From Paramicrobacterium agarici (GTDB lineage Bacteria; Actinomycetota; Actinomycetes; Actinomycetales; Microbacteriaceae), in assembly GCF_002563955.1 (NCBI RefSeq), contig NZ_PDJE01000001.1, forward strand, positions 2,480,001 through 2,544,000: 64,000 bases of DNA, given 5' to 3'. This document shows positions 19,965 through 29,506 of the stretch, in pieces. A model generated the notes under the pieces. It had not been told where the DNA came from, searched no databases, and was given only the letters and a program-made list of their open reading frames with translations. Numbering within the stretch: position 1 is the stretch's first letter; every line of letters begins with the position of its first letter. The position numbers and the translations under genes are program-made.

Positions 19965-20726
19965 GTGAGTTACAGTGATTCCGTGGCTCAGAATGCGGAC
20001 CCCTATCGGGTCGAATCGGTTGATCGGGCAATGCAGCTGCTCGATCTGCTCACCGAGCGCGGAGCGCTCAGCGTCACCGAAGCGGCTGCCGAGCTCTCGG
20101 TCGCCGCATCGACGGCGCACCGCCTGCTCACGACGATGACGCACCGCGGATTCGTCGAGCAGGGAGAGAAGCGCCTGTACCACCCTGGCTCAAAGCTCAC
20201 GGGGCAGCGTGCCGACGGAAACCAGCTGCGCCAGATCGTACGAACGATGCGGCCACACGTCGAGTCGCTCGCGCATCGGCTGAACGAAACGGTTCACCTG
20301 CTCATCCTGACCGGCCCCGACGTGCGGTTTCTCGACGGCGTCGAGGGCACGCAATGGCTGAGGGTGGGTCTGCGCATCGGCTCGCGAACGCCCGCATTCG
20401 CGACGTCAGGAGGCAAGGCGATCCTCGCCGACCTCGGCGACGCGTCCATTCCCGCCCTCTACCCCACGGGCCTGCCGCGATGGCGAGACCAGCAACCGGC
20501 GCCTCTCGACGCCCTCCGGCGCGAGCTGGCGCACGTTCGCGGGCGCGGATACGCCGTCAACTTCGGAGAGAGCGAACCCAACGTCGTCGCGATCGGCGTC
20601 TGCATCGGCCGAGAGCCTTCACTCGCGCTGTCCGTCGCGATTCCGAAGGAGCGCTACGACGAGAACGTCGAGAAGGCTCTCGCCCGGGAGCTGCTCGCTA
20701 CCGCAGCATCCATTCGCTCGCACTGA
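19965..20726 (+). CDS. IclR-family transcriptional regulator
   Basis: A regulator of about 253 residues with an N-terminal winged helix-turn-helix (VESVDRAMQLLDLLTERGALSVTEAAAELSVAASTAHRLLTTM) and a C-terminal IclR effector domain with GSRTPAFATSGGKAILA and NFGESEPNVVAIGVCI, where small organic acids usually bind. The Cys in VCIGRE fits the usual position. It starts at GTG 19965 or GTG 19983. No operon of catabolic genes is next to it, so its target cannot be inferred; ligA is divergent and mnmA converges with a 1-base gap. Confidence 0.9.
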   Translation: MSYSDSVAQNADPYRVESVDRAMQLLDLLTERGALSVTEAAAELSVAASTAHRLLTTMTHRGFVEQGEKRLYHPGSKLTGQRADGNQLRQIVRTMRPHVESLAHRLNETVHLLILTGPDVRFLDGVEGTQWLRVGLRIGSRTPAFATSGGKAILADLGDASIPALYPTGLPRWRDQQPAPLDALRRELAHVRGRGYAVNFGESEPNVVAIGVCIGREPSLALSVAIPKERYDENVEKALARELLATAASIRSH

Positions 20727-20727
20727 C

Positions 20728-21858
20728 TCAGGCCGATGCGCCGACCGGGACAGCGCTCACGGTACGGTCGATCGTGAACTGCCCGAGCACGCGCGTGCCC
20801 ACATAGAGCACCGCGCTCTGTCCCGGTGCGACTCCGTCAAGAGGAGTGTGCGGTCGAACGACGACCTCCGGTTCACCCGTCTCGTCGTTCTGAGTGAGTG
20901 AGGCCGTCGCGGGAACGGGATCGGCGTGGGCGCGGATCTGCACGTGGCACGCGAACTCCTCTTCGCTGTGCTGCGGCGGCTGCCCGGCCCAGCTGTAGCG
21001 AGTTCCGGCGATCTCGGCGATCGCGAGAGCCTCCTTGGGGCCGACGATCACCTCGTTGCTGCGCGGCTTCACTTCGAGAACGAATCGCGGTCGCCCGTCA
21101 GGCGCAGGAACACCGAGGTTGAGCCCGCGACGCTGCCCGACCGTGTAGGCATGAGCGCCCTCGTGCGAGCCGACGATATTTCCCTCGCGATCCCGGATCT
21201 CGCCTGTCGCGGAGCCCACGTGCTCGGCAAGCCATCCGCGCGTGTCACCGTCGGGAATGAAACAGATGTCGTGGCTGTCTGGCTTGCTCGCGACAGTGAA
21301 GCCGCGCTGCGCCGCCTCCTCGCGAACGAGATCCTTCGAAGGCGTGTCGCCGAGAGGGAAGAGCGAGTGCTCGAGCTGTTCTGCCGTGAGAACGCCGAGA
21401 ACATACGACTGGTCTTTCGCCCATGCGCTCGCGCGGTGCAGTTCGCGGTTGCCGTCAGCGTCGTAGTCGATGCTCGCGTAATGACCCGTGCACACAGCGT
21501 CGAAACCAAGATCGAGAGCCTTCTCGAGCAGCGCGGCGAACTTGATCTTCTCGTTGCAGCGCAGGCACGGGTTCGGCGTGCGGCCCGCCGCGTACTCGGC
21601 GATGAAGTCGTCGACGACGTCTTCTTTGAAGCGCTCGGAGAAGTCCCACACGTAGTACGGAATGCCGATCATGTTGGCCGCGCGCTGCGCGTCCATGGAG
21701 TCCTCGATCGTGCAGCACCCGCGGCTGCCTGTTCGCAGCGTTCCGGGCATTCGGCTGAGAGCAAGGTGAACCCCGACGACGTCATGACCCGCGTCGACAG
21801 CGCGCGCGGCTGCGACAGCCGAGTCCACTCCTCCGGACATGGCAGCGAGAACCTTCAT
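20728..21858 (-). CDS. mnmA: tRNA-specific 2-thiouridylase MnmA
   Basis: A 376-residue enzyme that makes 2-thiouridine at U34 of Lys, Glu and Gln tRNAs. The N-terminal PP-loop is [10 protein letters not shown]; the two catalytic cysteines are in the [12 protein letters not shown] motif and in DICFIPDGD; the C-terminal beta-barrel has [12 protein letters not shown]. Persulfide sulfur should come from the cysteine desulfurase encoded 30 bases upstream on the same strand, so the pair forms a tRNA thiolation operon. Confidence 0.97.
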   Translation of the reverse strand: MKVLAAMSGGVDSAVAAARAVDAGHDVVGVHLALSRMPGTLRTGSRGCCTIEDSMDAQRAANMIGIPYYVWDFSERFKEDVVDDFIAEYAAGRTPNPCLRCNEKIKFAALLEKALDLGFDAVCTGHYASIDYDADGNRELHRASAWAKDQSYVLGVLTAEQLEHSLFPLGDTPSKDLVREEAAQRGFTVASKPDSHDICFIPDGDTRGWLAEHVGSATGEIRDREGNIVGSHEGAHAYTVGQRRGLNLGVPAPDGRPRFVLEVKPRSNEVIVGPKEALAIAEIAGTRYSWAGQPPQHSEEEFACHVQIRAHADPVPATASLTQNDETGEPEVVVRPHTPLDGVAPGQSAVLYVGTRVLGQFTIDRTVSAVPVGASA

Positions 21859-21888
21859 CGTTCCAGTCTACGTCGATGCTCCTGAACG

Positions 21889-23103
21889 TCAGCGCCGCGT
21901 CACGTCACGGTCCGAGAGGCCGGCCTTGTGCGCCTGCCTGTGGGCGCCGGGAAGCGCCGTAAGGAACGCGTCGACGTCATCGCGAGTGGTCGTGCGCCCG
22001 AGCGACACCCGTAATGCGCCGCGAGCCTCCTTCTCGTCGCGCCCCATCGCCTGCAGCACGTGGGACGGCTCGGGGATTCCTGCTTGGCACGCAGACCCGG
22101 TCGAAACGGCGACGCCCGCCATGTCGAGCAGGAAGAGCAGCGAATCACCCTCGCAGCCGGGAAACGAGAAGTGCGCGTTGCCCGGGAGCCGGTTCTGACG
22201 CGAGCCGTTCACCACGACGTCGGGAACGGTCTGCTCAACACCCTCGATGAGGGCGTCCCTGAGGGCTTCAAGGCGCCTCGTTTCGTCGGGCAGTTCGCGC
22301 ATCGCCGGCTCTGCTGCCGCGGCGAAGGCGATCGCACCGGCGACATCCTGTGTTCCCGACCGCACGTCTCGCTGCTGCCCGCCGCCGTGCATGAGAGGCT
22401 CCACGGTTGCGCTGCGGGAGAGGTAGAGCGCTCCGACGCCGACCGGCCCCCCGATTTTGTGTGCCGATACGCTGAGGGCGACAAGACCGGATGCTGCAAC
22501 GGCCCCGCTCCGAGTACGAATATCGGCAACGTCGATCGGCAGATGTCCGTATGCGGCGACGGCGTCGACGTGCAGAGGCACGTCGTACCGCGCGCAGACG
22601 CGGCTGAGCTCGACAATCGGCTGAACGGTGCCGACCTCGTTGTTCGCGTGAATCACGGTGACCACAGCGCACGCGTCGCCCGCTTCTGTGAGCGCCTGGT
22701 CGAGAGCTGCGGGCTGCAGCATCCCCTCGTCATCGAGCGGGAGCCACCGCACGTCTGCTCCGTCGTGCGAGGCGAGCCATTCGACGGTGTCGATCGTCGC
22801 ATGGTGCTCTCCCCCGGGCACGAGCATGATGGGGCGTGTTCCGTCAGCATTTCGCGACCAGAACAAGCCCTTGAGCGCAAGATTTATTGACTCAGTACCG
22901 CCCGAGGTGAGAATCACCTCGATGGGGTCGCAGCCGAGCGAGCGGGCGATCGTCTCACGCGATTCTTCGAGCCGCTGCTTCGCGCGCTGACCCGTCGAGT
23001 GGATGGACGCCGGGTTCCCGATATGCGCGAGCGCCTCGGTGTACGCCGTGAGCGACTCCGCGCGCATGGGAGTCGTCGCAGCGTGGTCGAGGTAGACGCT
23101 CAC
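21889..23103 (-). CDS. Cysteine desulfurase (NifS/IscS-type)
   Basis: A 404-residue PLP enzyme that takes sulfur from cysteine as a persulfide. Landmarks are the start YLDHAATTPM, HANNEVGTVQPI, the PLP lysine in SVSAHKIGGPVG and the catalytic cysteine in STGSACQAG. The start is GTG at 23103, followed by SVYLDHAATT. It is upstream of mnmA in the same run, and no Fe-S scaffold genes are near, so sulfur supply for tRNA modification is the likely main job. Confidence 0.94.
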   Translation of the reverse strand: MSVYLDHAATTPMRAESLTAYTEALAHIGNPASIHSTGQRAKQRLEESRETIARSLGCDPIEVILTSGGTESINLALKGLFWSRNADGTRPIMLVPGGEHHATIDTVEWLASHDGADVRWLPLDDEGMLQPAALDQALTEAGDACAVVTVIHANNEVGTVQPIVELSRVCARYDVPLHVDAVAAYGHLPIDVADIRTRSGAVAASGLVALSVSAHKIGGPVGVGALYLSRSATVEPLMHGGGQQRDVRSGTQDVAGAIAFAAAAEPAMRELPDETRRLEALRDALIEGVEQTVPDVVVNGSRQNRLPGNAHFSFPGCEGDSLLFLLDMAGVAVSTGSACQAGIPEPSHVLQAMGRDEKEARGALRVSLGRTTTRDDVDAFLTALPGAHRQAHKAGLSDRDVTRR

Positions 23104-23208
23104 GTTATGCCCTTCGTTGTCATCAGATGCCGTATGGCTGCCCCTTCACTACTCTAGATTGTCGAGTGCGCGTGAGATCGCTGCGCGCACGTTCATGAAC
23201 GGAGGCTC

Positions 23209-23694
23209 GTGGCGCGTTCTCACGAAACCGCACGCACCCCGGCGACACGTGCCCTCACCGTCGCCGAGGTGCCATTCACGCTCCACCGCTACGAGCACGA
23301 CCCTCGCGCCACCGATTTCGGCGCAGAGGCCGCAGAGAAGCTCGACGTCGCGCCCGAGCGCATCTTCAAGACCCTCGTCGTCGATGCTGGGGGCGGCCTC
23401 GCCGTCGCGGTCATTCCCGTGCACTCGCGAATGCGCCTCGCAGCCGTCGCGTCAGCGCTCGCTGTCAAGAAAGCGCGGCTTGCCGATCCGGCGGTCGCCG
23501 AGCGCAAGACCGGTTATGTCGTCGGCGGCATCAGTCCGGTCGGCCAGAAGACGCATCTGCCGACGGTCATCGACAGCTCGAGTCTCGCGCACGAGACCAT
23601 CTTCGTGTCGGCGGGACGCCGAGGGCTCGACCTTGAGATCGCACCGCGGCTTCTCGTTGCCGTGACGCGAGGCGACACGGCGCCACTCACGTAG
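23209..23694 (+). CDS. ybaK: Cys-tRNA(Pro) deacylase YbaK
   Basis: A 161-residue editing protein that hydrolyses mischarged Cys-tRNA(Pro). The YbaK fold is recognised by YEHDPRATDFGAEAA, the conserved lysine in RIFKTLVVD, the KKARLADPAVAERKTGYVVGGISPVGQK segment and the FVSAGRRGLDLEI ending. The start is a GTG preceded by GGAGG. It is divergent from the cysteine desulfurase gene and converges with the thioredoxin gene. Confidence 0.93.
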   Translation: MARSHETARTPATRALTVAEVPFTLHRYEHDPRATDFGAEAAEKLDVAPERIFKTLVVDAGGGLAVAVIPVHSRMRLAAVASALAVKKARLADPAVAERKTGYVVGGISPVGQKTHLPTVIDSSSLAHETIFVSAGRRGLDLEIAPRLLVAVTRGDTAPLT

Positions 23695-23731
23695 GCATTC
23701 GCGCCCGGAGCGGGCGTTCAGCTGCCGATGC

Positions 23732-24700
23732 TCAGAACAGCAGTCCGGCGAGACGCGCGCGCGCTTTCGTCACGCGGGGGTCTGCGGCGCCCACAATCTC
23801 GAACAGTTCGAGGAGTCGTTCGCGCACCGCTGTCTTCCCATCGTCATCCAGCTCGGGAAACAGGGTGAGCAGTCGGTCGAATGCGTCGTCGACGTGCCCG
23901 CCCGAGACATCCATATCGGCAACGGCAAGCTGAGCGTCGACATCGCGAGGGGCGGATGCTGCGGCATTGCGCACGTTTTCGAGCGAAGCTCCGCTCACGC
24001 GAACGAGCAGCCGCACCTGCGCACGCCCTGCCTTCGCCTCCTCGTCTTTCGGGTTCTGCGCGATCGCCTTGTCGTACGCGGCGATCGCCGACTCGTAGTC
24101 ACCGCGCTCGATCGCATCCAGCGCCTCCTGGTGCAGAGGCGGGAGCGGCTCAGGTTCTGGCTCCGCGTTCTCGGCTGCGCTCGTGTCGCCCGAGACCGTT
24201 GCGGTGCCCGTCACGCCGTTCTGAGCGGCGATCTGCAGCACCTGCTCGAGCACCTCGCGAACCTGCGCCTCCGGAACGGCGCCCTGGAACACCTGCATCG
24301 GGCGTCCGCCGAGAAGCACCCCGACGGTCGGAATCGACTGCGCCTGGAAGACCTGCGCGAGTTGGGGATTCGCGTCGACGTCGACCTTCATCAGCAGAAT
24401 TCGGCCCGCGTAGTCGGTCACGACCTTCTCGAGGACGGGCGTGAGCTGCTTGCACGGACCGCACCATTCAGCCCACAGGTCGACCAGTACAGGCACCTGC
24501 ATCGACAGCTCGACGAACTTCTCGACCGTGCTGTCTGTGCCGTCGAGAATCAGGCTTTCGACGACGAGCGGGCTGTTGCCTGACTGCGCGGATGCGCCAG
24601 GCGCTGGCTGCTGTTGCGCGGGCTGGGCTCCGCGATTGGCGAGGCTGGACAAATCGACGGCACCGCGCACAGCGGCACCATCATGGGGCTTTTCGCTCAT
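23732..24700 (-). CDS. YbbN-type thioredoxin/TPR co-chaperone
   Basis: A 322-residue protein with a disordered N-terminal 45 residues, a thioredoxin domain with an intact WCGPCK motif, and a C-terminal tetratricopeptide-like region (ALDAIERGDYESAIAAYDKAIAQNPKDEEAKAGRAQ and on). This is the YbbN arrangement, a thioredoxin-fold holdase and partner of chaperones; keeping both Cys of the CxxC suggests redox activity in this lineage, unlike E. coli YbbN. Its start overlaps the stop of the upstream envelope-protein gene by 4 bases. Confidence 0.88.
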   Translation of the reverse strand: MSEKPHDGAAVRGAVDLSSLANRGAQPAQQQPAPGASAQSGNSPLVVESLILDGTDSTVEKFVELSMQVPVLVDLWAEWCGPCKQLTPVLEKVVTDYAGRILLMKVDVDANPQLAQVFQAQSIPTVGVLLGGRPMQVFQGAVPEAQVREVLEQVLQIAAQNGVTGTATVSGDTSAAENAEPEPEPLPPLHQEALDAIERGDYESAIAAYDKAIAQNPKDEEAKAGRAQVRLLVRVSGASLENVRNAAASAPRDVDAQLAVADMDVSGGHVDDAFDRLLTLFPELDDDGKTAVRERLLELFEIVGAADPRVTKARARLAGLLF

Positions 24701-26529
24701 TTCAACTCCGTGGCGCTCAGGAGCCCCTGACTGAAGCCGAGAAGCGTGATCTTGGCTTCGGAGTCAGCGGGCGGAACATAGAACAGCAATTGATCAGAAT
24801 ACGTCGATTCGATGCCCTTTGCAGTCTCGTCGAGTCCGGCAAGTGCCGCCATGGTCGTGCCTTCGATCTTGATGAGGGCACCGTCTTCCTTCGGCTTCAC
24901 GGTCTCGACCTCGTGCATGTTCACCGCGACGAGCGCTCCAGAGTTCAGCGTGGCAAGAGATACGGGCTTCGCGTCGCCTGCTGTCGTCGAGAACGAAATC
25001 GTCGCCGTGTCGGGAAGTTCCTTCTTTTTTGTCTCACGATCCGAGGCGATCGCCGAGATGAGGGTGTCGTTGCTGACGTCGAACTTCGAGGCGAATTCGC
25101 TCTCGTCGCCCTTCGCGACAATGTCGGCGTACGCCGCCGCGACCTCCCCGGGCGCCATGGTCAGCCACGCAGAATCAGCGGGGATGCTGGCAGCGCCGAC
25201 GCTCGCGGGGGCAAGCTGCGGCACGACGGCGTCGGGCTCGAGTCGCTGCGTGTAGACAACCTTGTAATTGTCGCGCGGAGTCTCCTGCCTGAGCACGACC
25301 GAGGTCGGCGCGACGGTCGGGTCCTCGTCTTTGACCATGGCGATGACTGTGCGCGGCCACGTCTCGGTCGCCTTCGGAAGACTGATCGTCAGCGGCGCTG
25401 CCGGAATGGGAGCCGGAGCGGAGTAGTCCGAGATCTTCTCTCGAATCTTGTAGTTTGCCGTACGCTCCTTGAGCGCGGCGCCCGCGAACCGCGTCGCGGC
25501 GAGGTCGGCGTCTCGCGCGCTGTCGGCTTCTGTGGCGACGGCGGAGACGTCGGCCATGATGCGCTCCAGCTGCGGTACCGAGACCGAGGGTGGCGGCAGC
25601 TCTTCGTCGTCTGCCGTCGCGGTCGGCGTCGGTGTTTCAGACAGCCTCGGGTCTGGAGTGAAGTCGGGCCAGAACGCCTGGGAACAACCGCTGAGGCTAA
25701 TGGCGCCGACAAGCACAACGGGCACGACGGCCATTCGCAATCGCCCGCGACCGGCGCCCTTCCCTGCCGTGAGGGCGCGCGGCCGGGATCCTCGCCCGAG
25801 GATTCCCCTCTTGCGGCCCTGATCGATGCCCTTTCTGCGCGGCCCTCGCGAGCGCCGCAGATGGTTGATTCCGAGGAGGTAGAGAATGAGACCGACGATG
25901 ATCATGATGATTCCGCCGACGATGAGCGGACCCGCCCACGGTGTCGAGTTATCGCTCGGCCAGGTGAGCTTGAGCTGCGACGGCGCCGGGTGCGTCCCAT
26001 CGGAGGCGATGAGAACGCTGACTCCCTCGGGAATGTTCATCGGAGCGATGACCGCCTCCTCTTCAATATTCTCCATGAGCCACAAGTCCGAGCCAGCCGG
26101 GTTCGGGCCAGCGTCTTGCTCGTTCGTGTCGTCAGTGGCCTCAGGCTCCGGTGTCTCCGTGGCTTCAGGGTCGGGAGTCGCTGTCGCGTCAGGCTCGGGC
26201 TCCGTAGCCTCGTGCGTCGTTGCGACGAGCTCTGTCTTGTCGTCATTGAACGTGATGGTGTTGTACGCCTCGTCTCCCAGCCACGCTGTGACGTCGCCCG
26301 TGCGCCCGTACGCCACGAAGACGGTGTCAGAGCCCGTTGCGGTCACCGACTGCTTACCGGGAAGCGCCGTCATCGTCTCGCCGTCGATAACAGTGAATGC
26401 CGCGTCGCCCGGCACGGTCACGTCGTACGAGACAGCGGCGGGCGGAAGAAAGACCGTCCGCTGGGCGATGCCGAGAACGATCATGGCCGCCGCAGCGACG
26501 AACGCGGCTATGGCCAGGACGAATCGCAC
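24697..26529 (-). CDS. Large envelope protein with internal lipobox, function unknown
   Basis: A 610-residue protein that I cannot assign. Residues 1-22 form a signal-anchor; 23-195 are extracellular with a Glu/Pro/Thr-rich low-complexity stretch (about 106-135); 198-220 is a transmembrane helix; 221-265 is very basic; residues 266-282 look like a lipoprotein signal ending in an L-S-G-C lipobox (Cys282). The remaining 330 residues look extracytoplasmic. It reads like a membrane protein fused to a lipoprotein. The frame is continuous, with no stop between the parts. It is translationally coupled to the downstream thioredoxin gene. Confidence 0.7.
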   Translation of the reverse strand: MRFVLAIAAFVAAAAMIVLGIAQRTVFLPPAAVSYDVTVPGDAAFTVIDGETMTALPGKQSVTATGSDTVFVAYGRTGDVTAWLGDEAYNTITFNDDKTELVATTHEATEPEPDATATPDPEATETPEPEATDDTNEQDAGPNPAGSDLWLMENIEEEAVIAPMNIPEGVSVLIASDGTHPAPSQLKLTWPSDNSTPWAGPLIVGGIIMIIVGLILYLLGINHLRRSRGPRRKGIDQGRKRGILGRGSRPRALTAGKGAGRGRLRMAVVPVVLVGAISLSGCSQAFWPDFTPDPRLSETPTPTATADDEELPPPSVSVPQLERIMADVSAVATEADSARDADLAATRFAGAALKERTANYKIREKISDYSAPAPIPAAPLTISLPKATETWPRTVIAMVKDEDPTVAPTSVVLRQETPRDNYKVVYTQRLEPDAVVPQLAPASVGAASIPADSAWLTMAPGEVAAAYADIVAKGDESEFASKFDVSNDTLISAIASDRETKKKELPDTATISFSTTAGDAKPVSLATLNSGALVAVNMHEVETVKPKEDGALIKIEGTTMAALAGLDETAKGIESTYSDQLLFYVPPADSEAKITLLGFSQGLLSATELK

Positions 26530-26718
26530 GAGTTACTCCTCCAGCGTCACCGAGAGTCGGGTGTAGCATCCGGGTTTCGAGCCACCACGGTGACGAATAC
26601 AGACGCTACAGAGTAGCCCACTTGTCTGAAAACCCGCTCGGCGACTCGGTCCGCGCGCTGCTCACGACGGCCGCCGAGGGCGTTTAGGATGAGGGGCACG
26701 CATTTCAAGGGGGCACGA

Positions 26719-27771
26719 GTGAAAATCCAGAACGCGTTCCGGGTCGGACTCATCGGCACCCTCGGCGTTGGCATCGGTCTTCTGATCATCAACTCTGTTG
26801 TCACGCTGTCGACCGTCATCATCTACATCGGCGCTGCGCTCTTCATTGCACTCGGACTCGACCCGATCGTGACGTGGCTTGAGAAGAAGAGCTTTCCCCG
26901 CTGGGCGGCGCTGATCACCGTCATGCTGTGCGTACTTGCGCTCTTCACAGGCGTGATCTGGATGGTCGTGCCGATCATCGTTGATCAAGTGGGTAAGCTC
27001 GTCGCGCTCGTGCCGCAGATACAGCGCCAGATCGGCGATCTCACTCTGCTTCAATTCCTGCAGCAGCAGTTCCCGTTCGTGCCCTTCGATGAGATCATCG
27101 ACAGCGCTGCCGGATGGCTGACCGACGCCAGCAACGTCTCCAATCTCTCAAGCGGGATTCTCAATGTCGCGCTCTCCATCGGATCGTTCTTCTTCGGCGC
27201 GCTCATCATCCTCATCCTCACGCTCTACTTCACGGCCTCGCTTCCGACGATGCGTCGCGGAATGTACCTTCTTGTCCCCGCGTCGAAGCGCGCTCGCTTC
27301 GCAGACTTGAGCGAGCAGATCACCGATTCGATCGGCTACTACGTGATCGGCCAGACAAGCATCGCCGCGTGCAACGGAATCCTCTCGTTCATCTTTCTAT
27401 CGATTATCCAGGCGCCATTCCCGCCCGTTCTCGCCGTCATAGCGTTCATCGCGTCGATGATCCCCCTCGTCGGCACGCTCTCCGGTTCGATCATCATCAC
27501 CCTCGCGTGCCTCATTCCCGGGCTCGGCTCACCGTTCACGGCTCTGGTTGCCGGCGTCTACTACCTCGTCTACATGCAGATCGAGGCGTACGTGATCAGC
27601 CCAAACATCATGCGGCGAGCCGTGTCGGTTCCTGGCGCGGTTGTCGTCATCGCGGCGCTCGCGGGCGGTTCCCTGCTGGGGCTTCTCGGCGCGCTTGTCG
27701 CGATTCCGACCGCGGCCGCGATCCTGCTGATCATCAAGCAGGTCGTCATTCCGCGGCAGAACGAGCTCTAG
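26719..27771 (+). CDS. AI-2E family transporter (PerM-like)
   Basis: A 350-residue membrane protein of the AI-2E/PerM family with about eight hydrophobic segments and the family landmarks DPIVTWLEKKSFPRWAA, the long amphipathic central region, GSFFFGALIILILTLYF and the C-terminal pair QIEAYVISPNIMRRAVSVPG and GLLGALVAIPTAAAILLII. Substrates differ across the family (autoinducer, sodium-proton exchange) and cannot be deduced. The GTG at 26719 has AAGGGGG 5 bases upstream and is preferred to an ATG at 26689. Its stop overlaps that of the convergent hydrolase gene (shared CTAG). Confidence 0.88.
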   Translation: MKIQNAFRVGLIGTLGVGIGLLIINSVVTLSTVIIYIGAALFIALGLDPIVTWLEKKSFPRWAALITVMLCVLALFTGVIWMVVPIIVDQVGKLVALVPQIQRQIGDLTLLQFLQQQFPFVPFDEIIDSAAGWLTDASNVSNLSSGILNVALSIGSFFFGALIILILTLYFTASLPTMRRGMYLLVPASKRARFADLSEQITDSIGYYVIGQTSIAACNGILSFIFLSIIQAPFPPVLAVIAFIASMIPLVGTLSGSIIITLACLIPGLGSPFTALVAGVYYLVYMQIEAYVISPNIMRRAVSVPGAVVVIAALAGGSLLGLLGALVAIPTAAAILLIIKQVVIPRQNEL

Positions 27772-28508
27772 GCGAGCGGGCCGTCCCACTCGGTCGCGAG
27801 CGGAAGCGCGTCGGGATTCACGATCGTGAGAATCTCGCTCAGCACACGGCGCGTCTGCTTCTCGCCGACCCAGAGGTGCCGGCCATTTTCGACGGGCACG
27901 AGCGTCGCGTCAGGCACAAGCGAGAAGCGCTCCTCTGCCTCAGCCGGACGCAGGTAATCGTCGAGCTCAGGAATAATCGCCACCAGGCGCCGTGAGTCTC
28001 CAGCCCAGGCTCGGAGCTCGGCGTCTGTCGTGCGGTGAAGCGGCGGCGAGAGCAGTATCGCCCCCGTGATGGAGTGAGCGCGACCGTATTTGAGGGCAAG
28101 CTCCGTGCCGAACGACCAGCCCAGAAGCCACGGGTTCGGGAGGCCGCGCTCTGTGACGAAATCCACAGCGGCGGCGACGTCGAATTCTTCATCGATTCCG
28201 TCTCCGAAGAACCCCTCGCTCGTGCCCCGAGGAGAGGTCGTGCCTCGAGTGTTGAAGCGCAGAACGGCGAGGTCGGCGAGTGCGGGAAGGCGCGCCGCAG
28301 CCTTCTTCAGAATGTGCGAATCCATGAACCCGCCTGCCGTCGGGAGTGGATGCAGCGTGACGAGCGTCGCTACCGGGGTGCGATCGGTCGGGGTGGCGAG
28401 TTCTCCCACGAGCGTCAGCCCGTCATCGGTGTGCAGCGTGATCTCCTCACGTTGGGCGGGAAGCGTGACAGCGCCGCGAATATCTGTCGTCACGAAATGC
28501 TCCAGCAA
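27768..28508 (-). CDS. Alpha/beta hydrolase
   Basis: A 246-residue soluble hydrolase with the nucleophile elbow GWSFG, an upstream FNTRGT oxyanion-side loop and a late His in NGRHLW. The fold matches small dienelactone hydrolase-like and YfhR-like alpha/beta hydrolases that act on short esters; the substrate is unknown. Its start lies 19 bases inside the end of the zinc-binding protein gene upstream, so the two are likely coupled. Confidence 0.85.
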   Translation of the reverse strand: MLEHFVTTDIRGAVTLPAQREEITLHTDDGLTLVGELATPTDRTPVATLVTLHPLPTAGGFMDSHILKKAAARLPALADLAVLRFNTRGTTSPRGTSEGFFGDGIDEEFDVAAAVDFVTERGLPNPWLLGWSFGTELALKYGRAHSITGAILLSPPLHRTTDAELRAWAGDSRRLVAIIPELDDYLRPAEAEERFSLVPDATLVPVENGRHLWVGEKQTRRVLSEILTIVNPDALPLATEWDGPLA

Positions 28509-28786
28509 TGCGAGTGCCAGTGTCGTCGGGCCGCAAGGTCTGCAGAGTCACCGAGGACTCCGTCGGCGCGCCAGGCGACGAGGTGCGGATTTCCGGGTTC
28601 GACGACGCCTCCGCAGCCCGGACAGATGTACTCCTTGAGCGCGCGAGCGGCAGATACGGGTTGAATGTTCCAGGTCACGCCCCGTCGCACTTCCGATCTC
28701 TTCCAGCCCGAGAGCAGACGGCTGAGGTCGCCGTCGTCGTGTTCGGCGGCGCGGCGTCGTCGACGCGGCCGGTTGCTGCGCGGCAT
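28490..28786 (-). CDS. Small zinc-binding conserved protein (annotated elsewhere as ATP/GTP-binding)
   Basis: A 98-residue basic protein. An Arg-rich N terminus is followed by WNIQPVSAARALKEYICPGC, a G-x-x-H-L-V-A-W-R segment and RRHWHSHCW. The pattern of two Cys close together, then His and Cys, suggests a zinc ribbon. The family is common in actinobacteria and often carries the name ATP/GTP-binding protein without evidence; no P-loop is present. I chose the ATG at 28786 over one at 28798 that adds M-E-L-M. Confidence 0.7.
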   Translation of the reverse strand: MPRSNRPRRRRRAAEHDDGDLSRLLSGWKRSEVRRGVTWNIQPVSAARALKEYICPGCGGVVEPGNPHLVAWRADGVLGDSADLAARRHWHSHCWSIS

Positions 28787-28813
28787 CATCAGCTCCACGG
28801 AGATCGTGCGGGA

Positions 28814-29494
28814 TCAGTACCAGCCGGTCGCTTGGGAGTGCGACCATGCGCCGCACGGTGAGCCATAGCGACCGGAAATGTACCCGAGCCCCCAGGAAAT
28901 CTGGGTTGCCGGATTCGTCTGCCAATCAGCGCCGGCAGAAGCCATCTTGCTGCCGGGCAGGGCCTGCGGAATCCCGTAGGCTCCTGACGAAGCATTATGG
29001 GCGTAGACGTTCCATCCGGATTCGCGGTCCCACAAAGCAACAAGACAGTTGTACTGATCGGCTCCCCAACCGCGGGAAAGAACCATGTCGTAGGCGATGG
29101 CCTTTGCGGAACCCGGGTCGGGAGTGCCTGCAGCGGGAGGAGCACTCGAGCCCGAACGTGACGTATCGTCCGCTGACTCATCTTCAACGGGATCCGGCTT
29201 CGGCTTGGGCTTCGGCTTGACGTATACGTCGTAACCGTCGCGATCCACGGCCGTCTCATACGTTCCGCTGACGACCATCGACTGCGCGTCTGCCGCGCGA
29301 TCCGTCTGAACCACCTGGAAGTACGGCGACGCCGTGGCACCCGAATACGGGTCGACGACGTTCACAGCCAAGAAGCCGAACGCGGCGAGAAACGAGAAGA
29401 ACCCGAGTACCAGAGTGCGCCGAGTGCGGGGTCGCTGGCGCCGAGCCTTCACCGCGTGAACGGAGGGCGAGATTTTTGCAACATGCTTTCCCAC
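28814..29494 (-). CDS. Lytic transglycosylase-like cell-wall protein
   Basis: A 226-residue exported protein. A basic N terminus is followed by one hydrophobic segment (about residues 28-46), then a low-complexity Lys-Pro and Ser/Asp-rich linker, and a C-terminal transglycosylase domain with NCLVALWDRESGWNVYAHNASSGAYGIPQA, where the Glu of RESGW is the likely catalytic acid, ending in ISWGLGYISGRYGSPCGAW. This is the usual design of actinobacterial SLT/Rpf-like wall enzymes. The GTG start at 29494 lies 1 base from a dyad and has no visible ribosome-binding site. Confidence 0.87.
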   Translation of the reverse strand: MGKHVAKISPSVHAVKARRQRPRTRRTLVLGFFSFLAAFGFLAVNVVDPYSGATASPYFQVVQTDRAADAQSMVVSGTYETAVDRDGYDVYVKPKPKPKPDPVEDESADDTSRSGSSAPPAAGTPDPGSAKAIAYDMVLSRGWGADQYNCLVALWDRESGWNVYAHNASSGAYGIPQALPGSKMASAGADWQTNPATQISWGLGYISGRYGSPCGAWSHSQATGWY

Positions 29495-29495
29495 G

Positions 29496-29506
29496 ATAAC
29501 GGTTAT
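29496..29506. promoter_or_regulatory. ATAAC-G-GTTAT dyad at the start of the transglycosylase gene
   Basis: A perfect 5+1+5 inverted repeat followed on the plus strand by GTTACA, located directly upstream of the transglycosylase start codon. Repeats of GTAAC type are known for MtrA-class regulators of cell-wall hydrolases in actinobacteria; the match here is only suggestive. Confidence 0.3.

Noticed and set aside
24592-26616. Plus-strand open frame of 674 residues
   Set aside because: Antisense to the thioredoxin and envelope-protein genes; Arg-rich composition typical of shadow frames in high-G+C DNA.
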